Source of the DNA: an uncultured Alphaproteobacteria bacterium
GTDB lineage: Bacteria; Pseudomonadota; Alphaproteobacteria; Rhodobacterales; Rhodobacteraceae
DNA: 50,111 bases
Direction of reading: 5' to 3'
Assembly: GCA_902619165.1 (NCBI GenBank)
Contig: CACNDI010000016.1
Coordinates: 1 to 50,111 of the forward strand
This document shows positions 37,353 through 46,561 of this stretch, in pieces (the first letter of the stretch is position 1; the number at the start of each line of letters is the position of its first letter). A program made the position numbers and the translations under genes. Under the pieces are notes generated by a model. It saw only the letters and a program-made list of their open reading frames with translations, did not search any database and had not been told where the DNA came from.

Positions 37353-38456
37353 ATGAAAAATTTTGATATTAACATAAGGCCCCTATCCCATTTTTACAAT
37401 ATGCCTTTGTATGAAAGCGGAGAAAGTGTTATTAGAGGCAAAGAGAATGTAGTAAAGTTGAGTGCGAACGAGAACATGAATGGCCCATGTAATGAGGTGC
37501 TCAATCAGTTTGCATATTACTCTAAAAACATTTTTGAGTATCCAGATAGTAATCATTTTGCTCTACGACGTAAAATCGGTGAGATACATGATGTAGATCC
37601 TAATAGAATAATTTGTGGAGCTGGATCTGATGAGATCATCCAATTATTATGTCGCTGTTTCTGTGAGAAAAATGATGAGGTTATTCATACGGAGCATGGC
37701 TTTTTAATGTATAAGCTGTCTGCTTTAGCCACTGGAGCGAAGCCTGTAGAGGTTAAAGAAAAAAATCGCACTGCATCTGTAGAGAATATTTGTGCAGCTA
37801 TTACAGGCAAAACAAAAATGATTTTTTTGGCGAACCCAAATAATCCAACAGGAACTATGATTTCAGAAGCTGCAGTAGAGGAGCTCCTAAATAAAATACC
37901 TGACAACATTTTACTTGTCTTGGATGGTGCTTACTCAGAATATGTGGATTCTTGTGATGGAGGAATTTCATTAGTAAATAAATATGGAAATTTATTTGTG
38001 ACTAGAACATTTTCTAAAATATTCGGGCTTGGTGGATTGCGCGTCGGGTGGGGCTATGGTGCAAGAGATATAACAGATGTTTTGAATTCAGTTCGATCAC
38101 CTTTTAACGTATCGTCTTTGGGTTTGAAAATGGCCGAATTAAGTATTGCAGATATAAAGTTCGTTAACGAGCAAAGAGAGCTCAACAAAGTAAATAGAGA
38201 CGCACTCCGAAATAAATTGCTTGGTCTTGGATTGAAGATAGACCAATCGTTTGCAAACTTTTTGCTCCTAAGATTTCTGAGCGAAGAGCAAGCCAATACA
38301 ATTGATTTATTCTTAAAGGGAAAAGGATTTATTCTAAGAAAGGTAGGCTCTTATGGCCTTCCAAAATGCCTTAGACTTTCAATTGGTAGCAAGGAAATAT
38401 GCGAAAAGCTATATTTAACCCTAGCAGAGTATTTTGAAAAAAATGAAAGAGTTTAG
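37353..38456 (+). CDS. hisC: Histidinol-phosphate/aromatic aminotransferase
   Basis: This 367-residue class I/II PLP aminotransferase shows LSANENMNGP, GAGSDEIIQLLC, NPNNPTGT, LDGAYSEYV and the PLP lysine in TRTFSKIFGLGGLRVGW. HisC transfers an amino group in histidine synthesis. Its overlap with the prephenate dehydrogenase gene (14 bases, from ATG 38443) suggests that it also, or mainly, serves as an aromatic aminotransferase for tyrosine and phenylalanine; that dual role is inference. Confidence 0.92.
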   Translation: MKNFDINIRPLSHFYNMPLYESGESVIRGKENVVKLSANENMNGPCNEVLNQFAYYSKNIFEYPDSNHFALRRKIGEIHDVDPNRIICGAGSDEIIQLLCRCFCEKNDEVIHTEHGFLMYKLSALATGAKPVEVKEKNRTASVENICAAITGKTKMIFLANPNNPTGTMISEAAVEELLNKIPDNILLVLDGAYSEYVDSCDGGISLVNKYGNLFVTRTFSKIFGLGGLRVGWGYGARDITDVLNSVRSPFNVSSLGLKMAELSIADIKFVNEQRELNKVNRDALRNKLLGLGLKIDQSFANFLLLRFLSEEQANTIDLFLKGKGFILRKVGSYGLPKCLRLSIGSKEICEKLYLTLAEYFEKNERV

Positions 38457-39348
38457 AAAAATATCCGTTATAGGCCTAGGTTTAATTGCGTCTTCGATAT
38501 GTCTGACTTTAAGACAAAAAGATCCCACAATTAAATTGGTAGGATACGATAAGGATAAAGTAGTAAGAAATAGAGCAAAAAAGATCGGTTTATGCAAAGT
38601 TGAAAGTAATTTAGATAAGGCGGTGAGCGGGTCCCAGCTTATAATACTCTGTGTACCCGTTGGCCAAATGCAAGCTGTAACAAAGAGATTAAAAAAAATT
38701 ATTGAGCCCGGGACAACAATTACAGACGTTGGGTCAGTAAAACTGTCAGTTATTGAAGAAATAGGGACTGACATAGAGAGCGTTGGAGGTAAGTATGTTC
38801 CCTCTCACCCCATTGCTGGAACTGAAAGATCGGGCCCTGACTCAGGTTACGCGGGGCTGTTTGAAGGCCGCTGGTGCATACTGACACCCACAAAAAAAAC
38901 TAACAAGAAAGCATTGAATAGTCTTGAGACCTTTTGGAAGTTTTTAGGTATGCAAACTAAAATAATGACACCAGAACATCATGATCTGGTTCTTGCCGTT
39001 ACATCTCATGCACCTCATCTAATTGCATACACTATGGTAGGGGTTGTTGATGACCTAGAAACAGTTACAAAGTCGGAAATAATCAATTATTCAGCAGCGG
39101 GTTTCAGAGACTTCACAAGAATAGCGGCATCTGACCCAGTTATGTGGCGAGATATTTTTTTAAATAATCAAGATGCGCATTTGGAAGTATTAGGTCGATT
39201 TATGGAGGAACTATTTTCATTGCAGCGAGCCATACGAAAAAAAGACGGTGAATATTTGTTAAAATATTTTGAAAGAACTAGAAGCATAAGAAAAGGTATA
39301 GTAGCTGCTGGTCAAGATACAGGTACACCAAACTTTGGGAGAGACTAG
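38443..39348 (+). CDS. tyrA: Prephenate/arogenate dehydrogenase
   Basis: TyrA oxidatively decarboxylates prephenate or arogenate. The protein has 301 residues from ATG 38443 (TTG 38434 is an alternative). It shows an N-terminal NAD(P) fold (SVIGLGLIASSI), SHPIAGTERSGP with the catalytic His, LAVTSHAPHLIAY and GFRDFTRIAASDP. There is no chorismate mutase fusion and no ACT domain. It follows hisC with an overlap. Its stop shares the bases CTAG with the stop of the DUF2125 gene. Confidence 0.94.
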   Translation: MKEFRKISVIGLGLIASSICLTLRQKDPTIKLVGYDKDKVVRNRAKKIGLCKVESNLDKAVSGSQLIILCVPVGQMQAVTKRLKKIIEPGTTITDVGSVKLSVIEEIGTDIESVGGKYVPSHPIAGTERSGPDSGYAGLFEGRWCILTPTKKTNKKALNSLETFWKFLGMQTKIMTPEHHDLVLAVTSHAPHLIAYTMVGVVDDLETVTKSEIINYSAAGFRDFTRIAASDPVMWRDIFLNNQDAHLEVLGRFMEELFSLQRAIRKKDGEYLLKYFERTRSIRKGIVAAGQDTGTPNFGRD

Positions 39349-40328
39349 TATTGTATTGGAAACTGGTAAATAGGAATAGAGTTTATATAAAATAACCCTT
39401 TATTTAAGCTAAGCTTTATGGGAATTTCTTGTAGTTCAGCATACCTCGTTGGACTGTTGATGATAAAAAGCAAGTTGACAATATCTATAATACTTTGAAT
39501 TGATTTATTATCCGTTTTTATTTTTGAAATTTTCTTTGGGCTAAGTTTTAAAAGACAAGCAACATCTTCTTCGGTAGTCAATTCAAAAAAGTTTACTGCA
39601 ACCACATCATTGCAACTTAGCTTAAAAAATCCAATATTCATATCTAGTTTTTCTAACATTATGTTTTCGAGTTTTATTGGCTTATAAGGTGCTTCTCGGC
39701 TACTTGTAACACTATTTAATATTGAACCTTTAAGGATTAACTTATTTGGCTTTTCAGGATCTTTTTTATAAATTTTATCCAAAATGCTAATCCCTAAATT
39801 ATCCGCTTGGAAATAAAAATCTAAATTCAATTGATCCGCATCCTTTAGCGCAAAAATCACTTCTTTAGCTTCAAGTATTTTAGTGTCTCTATCGTCGGAT
39901 AGTTGCCAATTTTCTTGTTCAGTTATTAACTTAAATTTACCAGAAAAAGGTCTGTCAGATATGCTGGCCTTCAATTTATTTGATGAGCTGTTGAATTTTG
40001 GATAGTAAATACTCGTGACCATAGGTTTCTCCAAAAATAGAATGAAGTCAGAAAAATTATAAATTAATCTTATGATTTCTAATTTTAGGAATTTCAAATT
40101 TATAGGAGAATTATTTAACTGGGATTGAAAATTCGACACTTTTATTCCAAATTTAAAAGGAAAGCCATCAGTTGTAATTTTTTCATCGCTTAAAGTTACT
40201 GCCCATTCATTACTTAAATGCTGTTTAAGCGCTTCTTTTTGAATATTTGCAGCTAGTGCCCATACAAAGTACAATGCAAATAAAAAAGCAAATAGAATTA
40301 AGGAAAAGGTATATATTTTTTTTTTCAT
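39345..40328 (-). CDS. DUF2125 family envelope protein
   Basis: This 327-residue protein has an uncleaved-looking N-terminal membrane segment (about 5-26) after a KKK start, then an extended beta-rich periplasmic domain. ITTDGFPFKFGIKVSNFQ matches the usual DUF2125 opening with its G-[FY]-P-F-x-F motif, and a position converging on tyrA is common in Rhodobacterales. The family has no known function; its fold suggests a relation to AsmA- or lipid-handling proteins, which is a guess. Confidence 0.78.
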   Translation of the reverse strand: MKKKIYTFSLILFAFLFALYFVWALAANIQKEALKQHLSNEWAVTLSDEKITTDGFPFKFGIKVSNFQSQLNNSPINLKFLKLEIIRLIYNFSDFILFLEKPMVTSIYYPKFNSSSNKLKASISDRPFSGKFKLITEQENWQLSDDRDTKILEAKEVIFALKDADQLNLDFYFQADNLGISILDKIYKKDPEKPNKLILKGSILNSVTSSREAPYKPIKLENIMLEKLDMNIGFFKLSCNDVVAVNFFELTTEEDVACLLKLSPKKISKIKTDNKSIQSIIDIVNLLFIINSPTRYAELQEIPIKLSLNKGLFYINSIPIYQFPIQY

Positions 40329-40424
40329 GAAAATTTGGTATATGTTCTGGATTCATCAATGGTAATACTTTTTCAAGTGGCTAAGAACAATTAAATATGA
40401 CTTTAATAAAATTTTGGATAGATA

Positions 40425-41651
40425 TTGGTAAAGAAGAAAAAATACTCACTCAAATTAGTAAAAGCTGAAACACAGGGGTTCAGCCAGCCTATACAACAAG
40501 TTGTATTAATGCTCATTTCGTTATTATTAGTAATGGTGGGCAGTTATTTTATGTTCCCCTCCGTTGCACCTATTTTCTTGTCTTCACCATATTTAAATGG
40601 CGTCATTTTAACGGTTTTCTTTTTTGGGATTCTTTGTTGTTTTTGGCAAATATTTGTAATAATCGCAGCGGTGAACTGGGTTGAGAGTTTTGCCCTCGAT
40701 ACGCCCGGTCATGAGTTCTCAGACCCTCCCAGATTGTTGATACCTCTGGCATCTTTATTGAAAGGGAAAAAATCAAAAACTATTCTAACTTCGAGTTCTT
40801 TAAACTCGATACTAGACTCGGTGGCAACTAGATTGAATGAGGCAAGAGATCTAACACGATATGTTATAAATCTACTGATTTTTTTAGGTCTCTTAGGGAC
40901 CTTTTATGGTCTCGCGATTACCGTTCCTGAGGTTGTTAACACTATAAAAAGTTTAGTGCCGAAAGAAGGGCAAACAGGAATAGAGGTTTTTGATAACTTA
41001 ATGGCGGGTTTAGAAGGTCAACTTGGTGGTATGGGCACAGCATTTGCCTCATCTCTTCTGGGTCTGGCTGGTAGTTTAGTTGTTGGTCTTTTGGAGCTAT
41101 TTGCAAACCATGGACAAAACAGATTCTATATGCAATTGGAAGAATGGCTTTCATCTTTCACTAGCATAGGTATTTTTGGAGATACTGAAAATGTCGATGA
41201 GACAACCAATGATGGTAAACTAAGTCCAATTATATCAGCAGTTGGGTCGCAAATATCTGAGCTTGGACAAATGTTTGAAAAATCGATCGATAATAGCGCT
41301 AAAACAAATGAGCAAATAAATAGCTTATCTAAGGCTATAGAAGAGCTTGCAGGTTCAAAGGTTATAGGTTCAAAAACTATAACTAATACTGATGGATTTG
41401 ATAAAACCTCTATTGAAAAAATGGTTTCTTCTCAACAAGATCTGAATACATTAATTAAAGGACAGTTTGGGGAGAGAAGTACCCGAGATTTAGAGAACTT
41501 GACCCGTCTGAGGAATATTGAAGTGCAACTTTCAAGATTGGTTGATGAATTGGCTAATGCGCGTCAGGATGCTCTTTCAGAACTAAGATCAGATCTAGCT
41601 CAACTCAGTAAAGCGATAATTGATTTGGCAAGGAATAGCAGCAAGGGTTAA
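40425..41651 (+). CDS. MotA/TolQ/ExbB-family proton channel protein with long C-terminal tail
   Basis: The 408-residue protein has membrane segments near residues 23-44, 50-80, 138-160 and 195-225. The last two, with LLIFLGLLGTFYGL and GMGTAFASSLLGLAGSLVVG, form the MotA/TolQ/ExbB channel signature. A cytoplasmic tail of about 180 residues follows, with heptad-like stretches. It is the likely ion-channel half of a two-gene motor with the OmpA-domain protein that starts 2 bases after its stop. The start is TTG 40425 with no clear ribosome binding site. It is not TolQ proper, as tolR, tolA and tolB are absent. Substrate and role are unknown. Confidence 0.85.
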   Translation: MVKKKKYSLKLVKAETQGFSQPIQQVVLMLISLLLVMVGSYFMFPSVAPIFLSSPYLNGVILTVFFFGILCCFWQIFVIIAAVNWVESFALDTPGHEFSDPPRLLIPLASLLKGKKSKTILTSSSLNSILDSVATRLNEARDLTRYVINLLIFLGLLGTFYGLAITVPEVVNTIKSLVPKEGQTGIEVFDNLMAGLEGQLGGMGTAFASSLLGLAGSLVVGLLELFANHGQNRFYMQLEEWLSSFTSIGIFGDTENVDETTNDGKLSPIISAVGSQISELGQMFEKSIDNSAKTNEQINSLSKAIEELAGSKVIGSKTITNTDGFDKTSIEKMVSSQQDLNTLIKGQFGERSTRDLENLTRLRNIEVQLSRLVDELANARQDALSELRSDLAQLSKAIIDLARNSSKG

Positions 41652-41653
41652 CT

Positions 41654-43336
41654 ATGCTTACCAGGAGGAGTGGAGAGCGATTTACTACCAATATATGGCC
41701 TGGATTTGTGGATGCGATGACGGCCATATTGTTAATCCTAATGTTTATTCTATCAATATTTATGATAGTTCAATCAGTTTTACAAGATACAATCTCCTCT
41801 CAAAAAATTGAGCTCGATGAGCAGCAAACGGAGCTTTCACAATTAGGTAATAACCTCGAGGATTTAAGAAACCAATTGGGGATGTTAAAAACTGAGAAGT
41901 CAAATTTGCAAGTTTTATCAAGCGAGCAAAAAGCCAAACTGACTAGGCAAGAGGCTCAGTTACAAGAAAAAATAAATTTACTTACAAAATTACGAAATGA
42001 TATGACAATTGCAGAAGCGAAAATAACAGACTTTAAAACCCAAGTTGCGTCTTTGATAGCTAAACGTTTAGAGCTTAATGAAAATCTAAAACTTGAGATG
42101 GAAAAAACATCTAGAGAAATTTCAAACAGGGAAGCTGCGGAGATGGCTTTGGCTACTGCGAAAGATACCATTAATCAAAAAATTTCTAAAGAAAAAATGT
42201 TGGCAGCATCCAACGAAGCTTTAGAGCAATTAGTAAAAAAATTAAAATTTGAAAATAGGTCACTGGAAAATTTAACGGTGGAAAAGGATATTGAGCTCAG
42301 TAGGGTCAAAGATAAGATGGAATCGATTAATAGGGACTTGACTGATGCAGAGAAACAGCGAGTACTGGAACAGTATGCGATAACAAAGTTACAAGAAAGT
42401 TTAATGGAGAAGAAGGAAGAGTTAGCCCTAATAACCCTTACTATTGAGGAAGAAAGAAAAAACGCACTGGAAACACTAAAACTATTAGCCGCTTCAAGAG
42501 AAGCGCAACGGATCTTAAAAGAACGTGCTGATAAATTTGAGAAAAAATTGTCGGGAAATGATAGCATCCTCAAGGAGAAGGATTTAGCTCTAAGGGAAGC
42601 GAGGCTGAGATTGAGTGTTCAGGAGGAAAAGGCCGAAGCTTCAATGCAAGAGGTAGCTAATCTAACAATGCAAACAAATTCCCTTAAAGAGAGACTGAAG
42701 GAATTAACAGGGATACTAGATGCAACTATCGAAAAGGACTTTTCTAATAATGTAGAAATTAAATCATTAGGAGCAAAATTAAATGCTGCCCTAGCAAAAG
42801 TTGCGTCTGAACAAAAAATAAGAGCTGAGCTAGAAGAAAAGGAGCGAAAGAGATTAGAAAATGAAACGAAGAACCTTAGAGAATATAGATCTGTCTTTTT
42901 TGGGAGATTAAAAAAGATCCTTGGAGACATTGAGGGAATCGATGTCGTTGGTGATAGATTTGTTTTTTCTTCTGAAGTTTTATTTGATAGAGGTTCTGCT
43001 GATATCGGGTTGGAGGGTAAACTTCAGTTGGATACTATATCAAATGTACTTAAAGATATTTCGCAAAAGATTCCCGAGGATATAAATTGGGTTCTAAGAG
43101 TAGACGGCCATACTGATAAAACTCCGGTTAGTCAGAACAGCATTTTTAAGGATAATTGGGAATTAAGCCAGGCTAGGTCGCTGTCTGTAGTTAAGTATAT
43201 GATCGCCAACCACGAAATAGATCCCAAAAGAATGTCTGCGGCAGGGTTCGGAGAGCATCAGCCTATTTCCACTTCCGACTTAAAAGAGGATCTCGCTAAA
43301 AACAGGCGGATAGAATTCAAGTTAACAGAGCGATAA
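41654..43336 (+). CDS. MotB-like protein: membrane anchor, long coiled coil, OmpA peptidoglycan-binding domain
   Basis: The 560-residue protein has a short cytoplasmic N-terminus and a single membrane helix (about 15-40) with WPGFVDAMTAILLILM; D20 lies in the same context as the proton-carrying Asp32 of E. coli MotB. An unusually long coiled coil (about 45-405) follows, then a C-terminal OmpA-like domain (about 415-560; RVDGHTDKTPV, NWELSQARS, NRRIEFKL) that binds peptidoglycan. Together with the preceding gene it looks like a proton-driven stator pair. There are no flagellar genes nearby. Its stop abuts the clpA stop. Confidence 0.88.
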   Translation: MLTRRSGERFTTNIWPGFVDAMTAILLILMFILSIFMIVQSVLQDTISSQKIELDEQQTELSQLGNNLEDLRNQLGMLKTEKSNLQVLSSEQKAKLTRQEAQLQEKINLLTKLRNDMTIAEAKITDFKTQVASLIAKRLELNENLKLEMEKTSREISNREAAEMALATAKDTINQKISKEKMLAASNEALEQLVKKLKFENRSLENLTVEKDIELSRVKDKMESINRDLTDAEKQRVLEQYAITKLQESLMEKKEELALITLTIEEERKNALETLKLLAASREAQRILKERADKFEKKLSGNDSILKEKDLALREARLRLSVQEEKAEASMQEVANLTMQTNSLKERLKELTGILDATIEKDFSNNVEIKSLGAKLNAALAKVASEQKIRAELEEKERKRLENETKNLREYRSVFFGRLKKILGDIEGIDVVGDRFVFSSEVLFDRGSADIGLEGKLQLDTISNVLKDISQKIPEDINWVLRVDGHTDKTPVSQNSIFKDNWELSQARSLSVVKYMIANHEIDPKRMSAAGFGEHQPISTSDLKEDLAKNRRIEFKLTER

Positions 43337-45649
43337 TTATGAGAGAATATTTGCTTTTATTTTTTTTGATTGTCTTTCGCTTAAAGGTTTGAAAGCTAAA
43401 TCAAGCTTGTTTTTATTAATAGATAACTTCACTATACCGCCTTTCTTCAGCTCTCCAAAAAGCAATGCTTCGGAAAGTGGCTTTTTAATATGCTCCTGAA
43501 TCTTTCTAGATATAGGTCTTGCTCCCATTTTTTCATCGTAGCCTTCGTCAGCTAACCATTTCAATGTATCATCAGAAAACTCAATGGTAACATTCCTATC
43601 TATAAGTTGGCCTTCTAGTTGCAAAATAAACTTTTCCACAACTTGCATAATTATATCAAGAGAAAGAGAATTAAATGTTATTACTGAATCCAACCTGTTC
43701 CTAAACTCAGGTGTGAACATCTTTACAATTGCTGCGTCTGCTTCCCCCTCTCTTTTGGTTCGATTGAATCCGATTGCCTCTTTCGCCTGCTCACTCGCAC
43801 CTGCATTTGATGTCATAACGAGAATAACATTTCTAAAGTCAACCGATTTGCCATTATGGTCTGTAAGTTTTCCGTGATCCATTACCTGCAGTAGAATGTT
43901 AAATACGTCTGGGTGAGCTTTTTCAATCTCGTCTAGCAATAATACACAATATGGTTGCTGATCAACACCATCAGTAAGTAACCCTCCTTGGTCAAAGCCT
44001 ACGTATCCTGGGGGAGCTCCTATGAGACGAGAGACAGAATGTTTTTCCATGTACTCTGACATATCGAACCTAAGCATAGAGATACCTAAAACATCAGCTA
44101 ATTGCTTACATACTTCTGTTTTTCCTACGCCTGTAGGCCCAGCAAAGAGATAGCATCCAATTGGTTTCTCAGGCTCTCGTAAACCCGCTCTGGATAGCTT
44201 AATCGATGAAGCAAGCATTTCTATTGCTGTATCTTGTCCAAAAACAACTCTTTTAAGTGATTTTTCCAAATCTTTTAATACTTCTGAGTCGTTTTTTGAA
44301 ATGCGTTTGGAAGGTATTCGCGCAATTTTTGAAATTATTTCTTCAATCTCCTTAACTCCTATTACTTTTTTCTTTTTATTAGATGGCAATAGGCTTTGGG
44401 CTGCGCCAGCCTCATCAATAACATCAATAGCTTTATCAGGAAGTTTCCTATCATGAATGTATTTATTTGCAAGTTCGACGGCAGTTTTGACGCATTCATT
44501 TGAATATTTTATTTTATGGTGCTCTTCAAAGTATTGTTTGAGTCCATTCAATATTTTTATGCTATCCTCTGTAGATGGTTCAACCACGTCGATTTTTTGA
44601 AAACGCCTGGCTAGAGCTCTGTCTTTTTCAAAGTGGTTTCTATACTCTTTATAGGTTGTCGATCCCATACATCTGAGTGTGCCACTTTGAAGCGATGGCT
44701 TTAATAGGTTTGATGCATCCATAGCGCCGCCTGATGTTGCGCCTGCTCCAATAACAGTGTGAATTTCATCTATAAACAAAACCGCCTTAGCGTCTTTCTC
44801 TAATTCTTTCATAACCAGCTTTAAGCGCTCTTCAAAATCACCTCTGTAACGTGTGCCAGCAAGGAGAGCTCCCATATCTAGCGAATATATAGTTGATCCC
44901 TTTAAAATCTCTGGAGTTTGATCGGAAATTACTTTCCTTGCTAAACCCTCCGCTATAGCCGTTTTACCAACACCAGGGTCTCCGACAAGTATGGGATTGT
45001 TTTTTCTTCTTCTACACAGAATTTGGATACATCTTTCAACCTCTAAATTTCTGCCTATTAGCGGGTCAATATCACCGTTTTTAGATTTTTCATTCAGATT
45101 TACACAGTATTTAGAAAGAGCAGTTTCTTTTTCAGGGTTGGTGTTTGTATTTTCAGAACTATTCTTTTGATCTCCTTCGTCAACTTCTTTTGTTTCCTCA
45201 TAGTTTGGGTTTTTTGATACTCCATGAGCTATAAAATTTACTGCATCATACCTAGTCATTTCTTGCTCTTGAAGAAAAAATGCTGCATGACTTTCTCTTT
45301 CTGCAAAAATTGCGACCAAAACATTAGCCCCAGTTACTTCATTTCTTCCTGAACTTTGTACATGAATGGCAGCTCTTTGGATTACTCGTTGAAAACCTGT
45401 CGTTGGAACGGCTTCACTACCTTCGACCTCAGTAACTAAACTCCCTAACTCATTATTCAGAAAGTTCTCAATATTGTTTTTTAGTAAGTCTATATTTACG
45501 TTACACGCATTTAAAACATTTGATGCGTCTTTTTCATCGAGAAGCGCAAGTAATAAATGCTCCAAGGTAGCCAGTTCATGATTCCTCTCATTTGCTAGCT
45601 TTAAAGCACTATGAATACTTTTCTCGAGTGAGCTTGAAAATGACGGCAT
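43337..45649 (-). CDS. clpA: ATP-dependent Clp protease ATPase subunit ClpA
   Basis: ClpA unfolds substrates for ClpP. The 770-residue AAA+ protein has an N domain (about 1-150), Walker A motifs GDPGVGKTAIAEGLA and GPTGVGKTEVCKQLA, the ClpA-type spacing without the long ClpB middle coil, and an IGF tripeptide near 620 in the ClpP-docking loop. The adaptor gene clpS, which often lies directly upstream, is not next to it here; gloB is. Its stop abuts that of the MotB-like gene. Confidence 0.95.
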   Translation of the reverse strand: MPSFSSSLEKSIHSALKLANERNHELATLEHLLLALLDEKDASNVLNACNVNIDLLKNNIENFLNNELGSLVTEVEGSEAVPTTGFQRVIQRAAIHVQSSGRNEVTGANVLVAIFAERESHAAFFLQEQEMTRYDAVNFIAHGVSKNPNYEETKEVDEGDQKNSSENTNTNPEKETALSKYCVNLNEKSKNGDIDPLIGRNLEVERCIQILCRRRKNNPILVGDPGVGKTAIAEGLARKVISDQTPEILKGSTIYSLDMGALLAGTRYRGDFEERLKLVMKELEKDAKAVLFIDEIHTVIGAGATSGGAMDASNLLKPSLQSGTLRCMGSTTYKEYRNHFEKDRALARRFQKIDVVEPSTEDSIKILNGLKQYFEEHHKIKYSNECVKTAVELANKYIHDRKLPDKAIDVIDEAGAAQSLLPSNKKKKVIGVKEIEEIISKIARIPSKRISKNDSEVLKDLEKSLKRVVFGQDTAIEMLASSIKLSRAGLREPEKPIGCYLFAGPTGVGKTEVCKQLADVLGISMLRFDMSEYMEKHSVSRLIGAPPGYVGFDQGGLLTDGVDQQPYCVLLLDEIEKAHPDVFNILLQVMDHGKLTDHNGKSVDFRNVILVMTSNAGASEQAKEAIGFNRTKREGEADAAIVKMFTPEFRNRLDSVITFNSLSLDIIMQVVEKFILQLEGQLIDRNVTIEFSDDTLKWLADEGYDEKMGARPISRKIQEHIKKPLSEALLFGELKKGGIVKLSINKNKLDLAFKPLSERQSKKIKANILS

Positions 45650-45717
45650 CTTAATCCTTTCTAATTGAATTCTTAGACTATATATATACTGATTAATACC
45701 AAAATCATAAAAAATTA

Positions 45718-46482
45718 TTAAAAGTTGTCCTTTAGTGCCCTTATTTTTGCAAATCTAGAGATTGGGTCAGGCTCTACTTTATCGATATTATCTAGAATTG
45801 ATGCCTCACTTTCTCTAAGAAATGGATTGGTTTCTAATTCATCTTCTAATGTAGAAGGAACTGTGGGAATGCCTTTTGCAAGACTATCCAATGTACTTAT
45901 CCTTCTAGCTTTTAATTTCTCATTTTGCGGATCTACTGATAAAGCAAACTCAATGTTTGACTTTGTATACTCATGCCCTGAATAAATCATAGTATCTTTC
46001 GGAAGTTGTTTGAGTTTTTTAAGGCTTTTCCACATGTCTTCCGGCGTTCCTTCGAATAATCTTCCACAGCCCATTACCATCAATGAGTCACCACTAAATA
46101 ATGCTTTGTCTTCCATCAAACCGTAAGCAATGTGTCCTATCGTGTGCCCATCGACATCATAAATTTCAAATGTTTTTGAACCAATTTTTAATTCTTTACC
46201 CTCTTCTACTTCAATGTCTAGTGGTGGAAGCCTGTGTTTATCCCTTTTCGCTCCAATAACTTTTGGAGAATATTTTATTCTTAAGTTATTTATGCCATCT
46301 ATGTGATCATCATGATGATGAGTAATAAGTATAGCATCAAGGCTCAGGGCTTTTTTATCGAGATAGTTTTCTATGGGTCCATGCTCAGGTGCATCAACCA
46401 AAATATTCTTGTTTGTTTTCTCATCTCTTATAATATAGGCATAATTATCTGATAGGCAGGGAATAATTTCAATTAAAGACAT
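45718..46482 (-). CDS. gloB: Hydroxyacylglutathione hydrolase (glyoxalase II)
   Basis: Glyoxalase II hydrolyses S-lactoylglutathione to lactate and glutathione. The metallo-beta-lactamase-fold protein has THHHDDHIDG (metal site), VDGHTIGHIAY and SGDSLMVMGCGRLFEG. ATG 46482 gives 254 residues and the normal start MSLIEIIPCLSDNYAY; an ATG at 46506 would add 8 unsupported residues. It is divergent from a methyltransferase gene, a common pair in Rhodobacterales. Confidence 0.94.
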   Translation of the reverse strand: MSLIEIIPCLSDNYAYIIRDEKTNKNILVDAPEHGPIENYLDKKALSLDAILITHHHDDHIDGINNLRIKYSPKVIGAKRDKHRLPPLDIEVEEGKELKIGSKTFEIYDVDGHTIGHIAYGLMEDKALFSGDSLMVMGCGRLFEGTPEDMWKSLKKLKQLPKDTMIYSGHEYTKSNIEFALSVDPQNEKLKARRISTLDSLAKGIPTVPSTLEDELETNPFLRESEASILDNIDKVEPDPISRFAKIRALKDNF

Positions 46483-46561
46483 GTTAAAGGGATCCTTTAT
46501 TATCAACGGCTCTTTATACTAGCAATAATTTAACAGATTTAGCAATATTGGAAAATTTACG

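Noticed and set aside
40425..43336. Zorya anti-phage system
   Set aside because: Only a MotA/MotB-like pair is present. The neighbours are a DUF2125 gene and clpA; no ZorC, ZorD or ZorE effector gene is seen.
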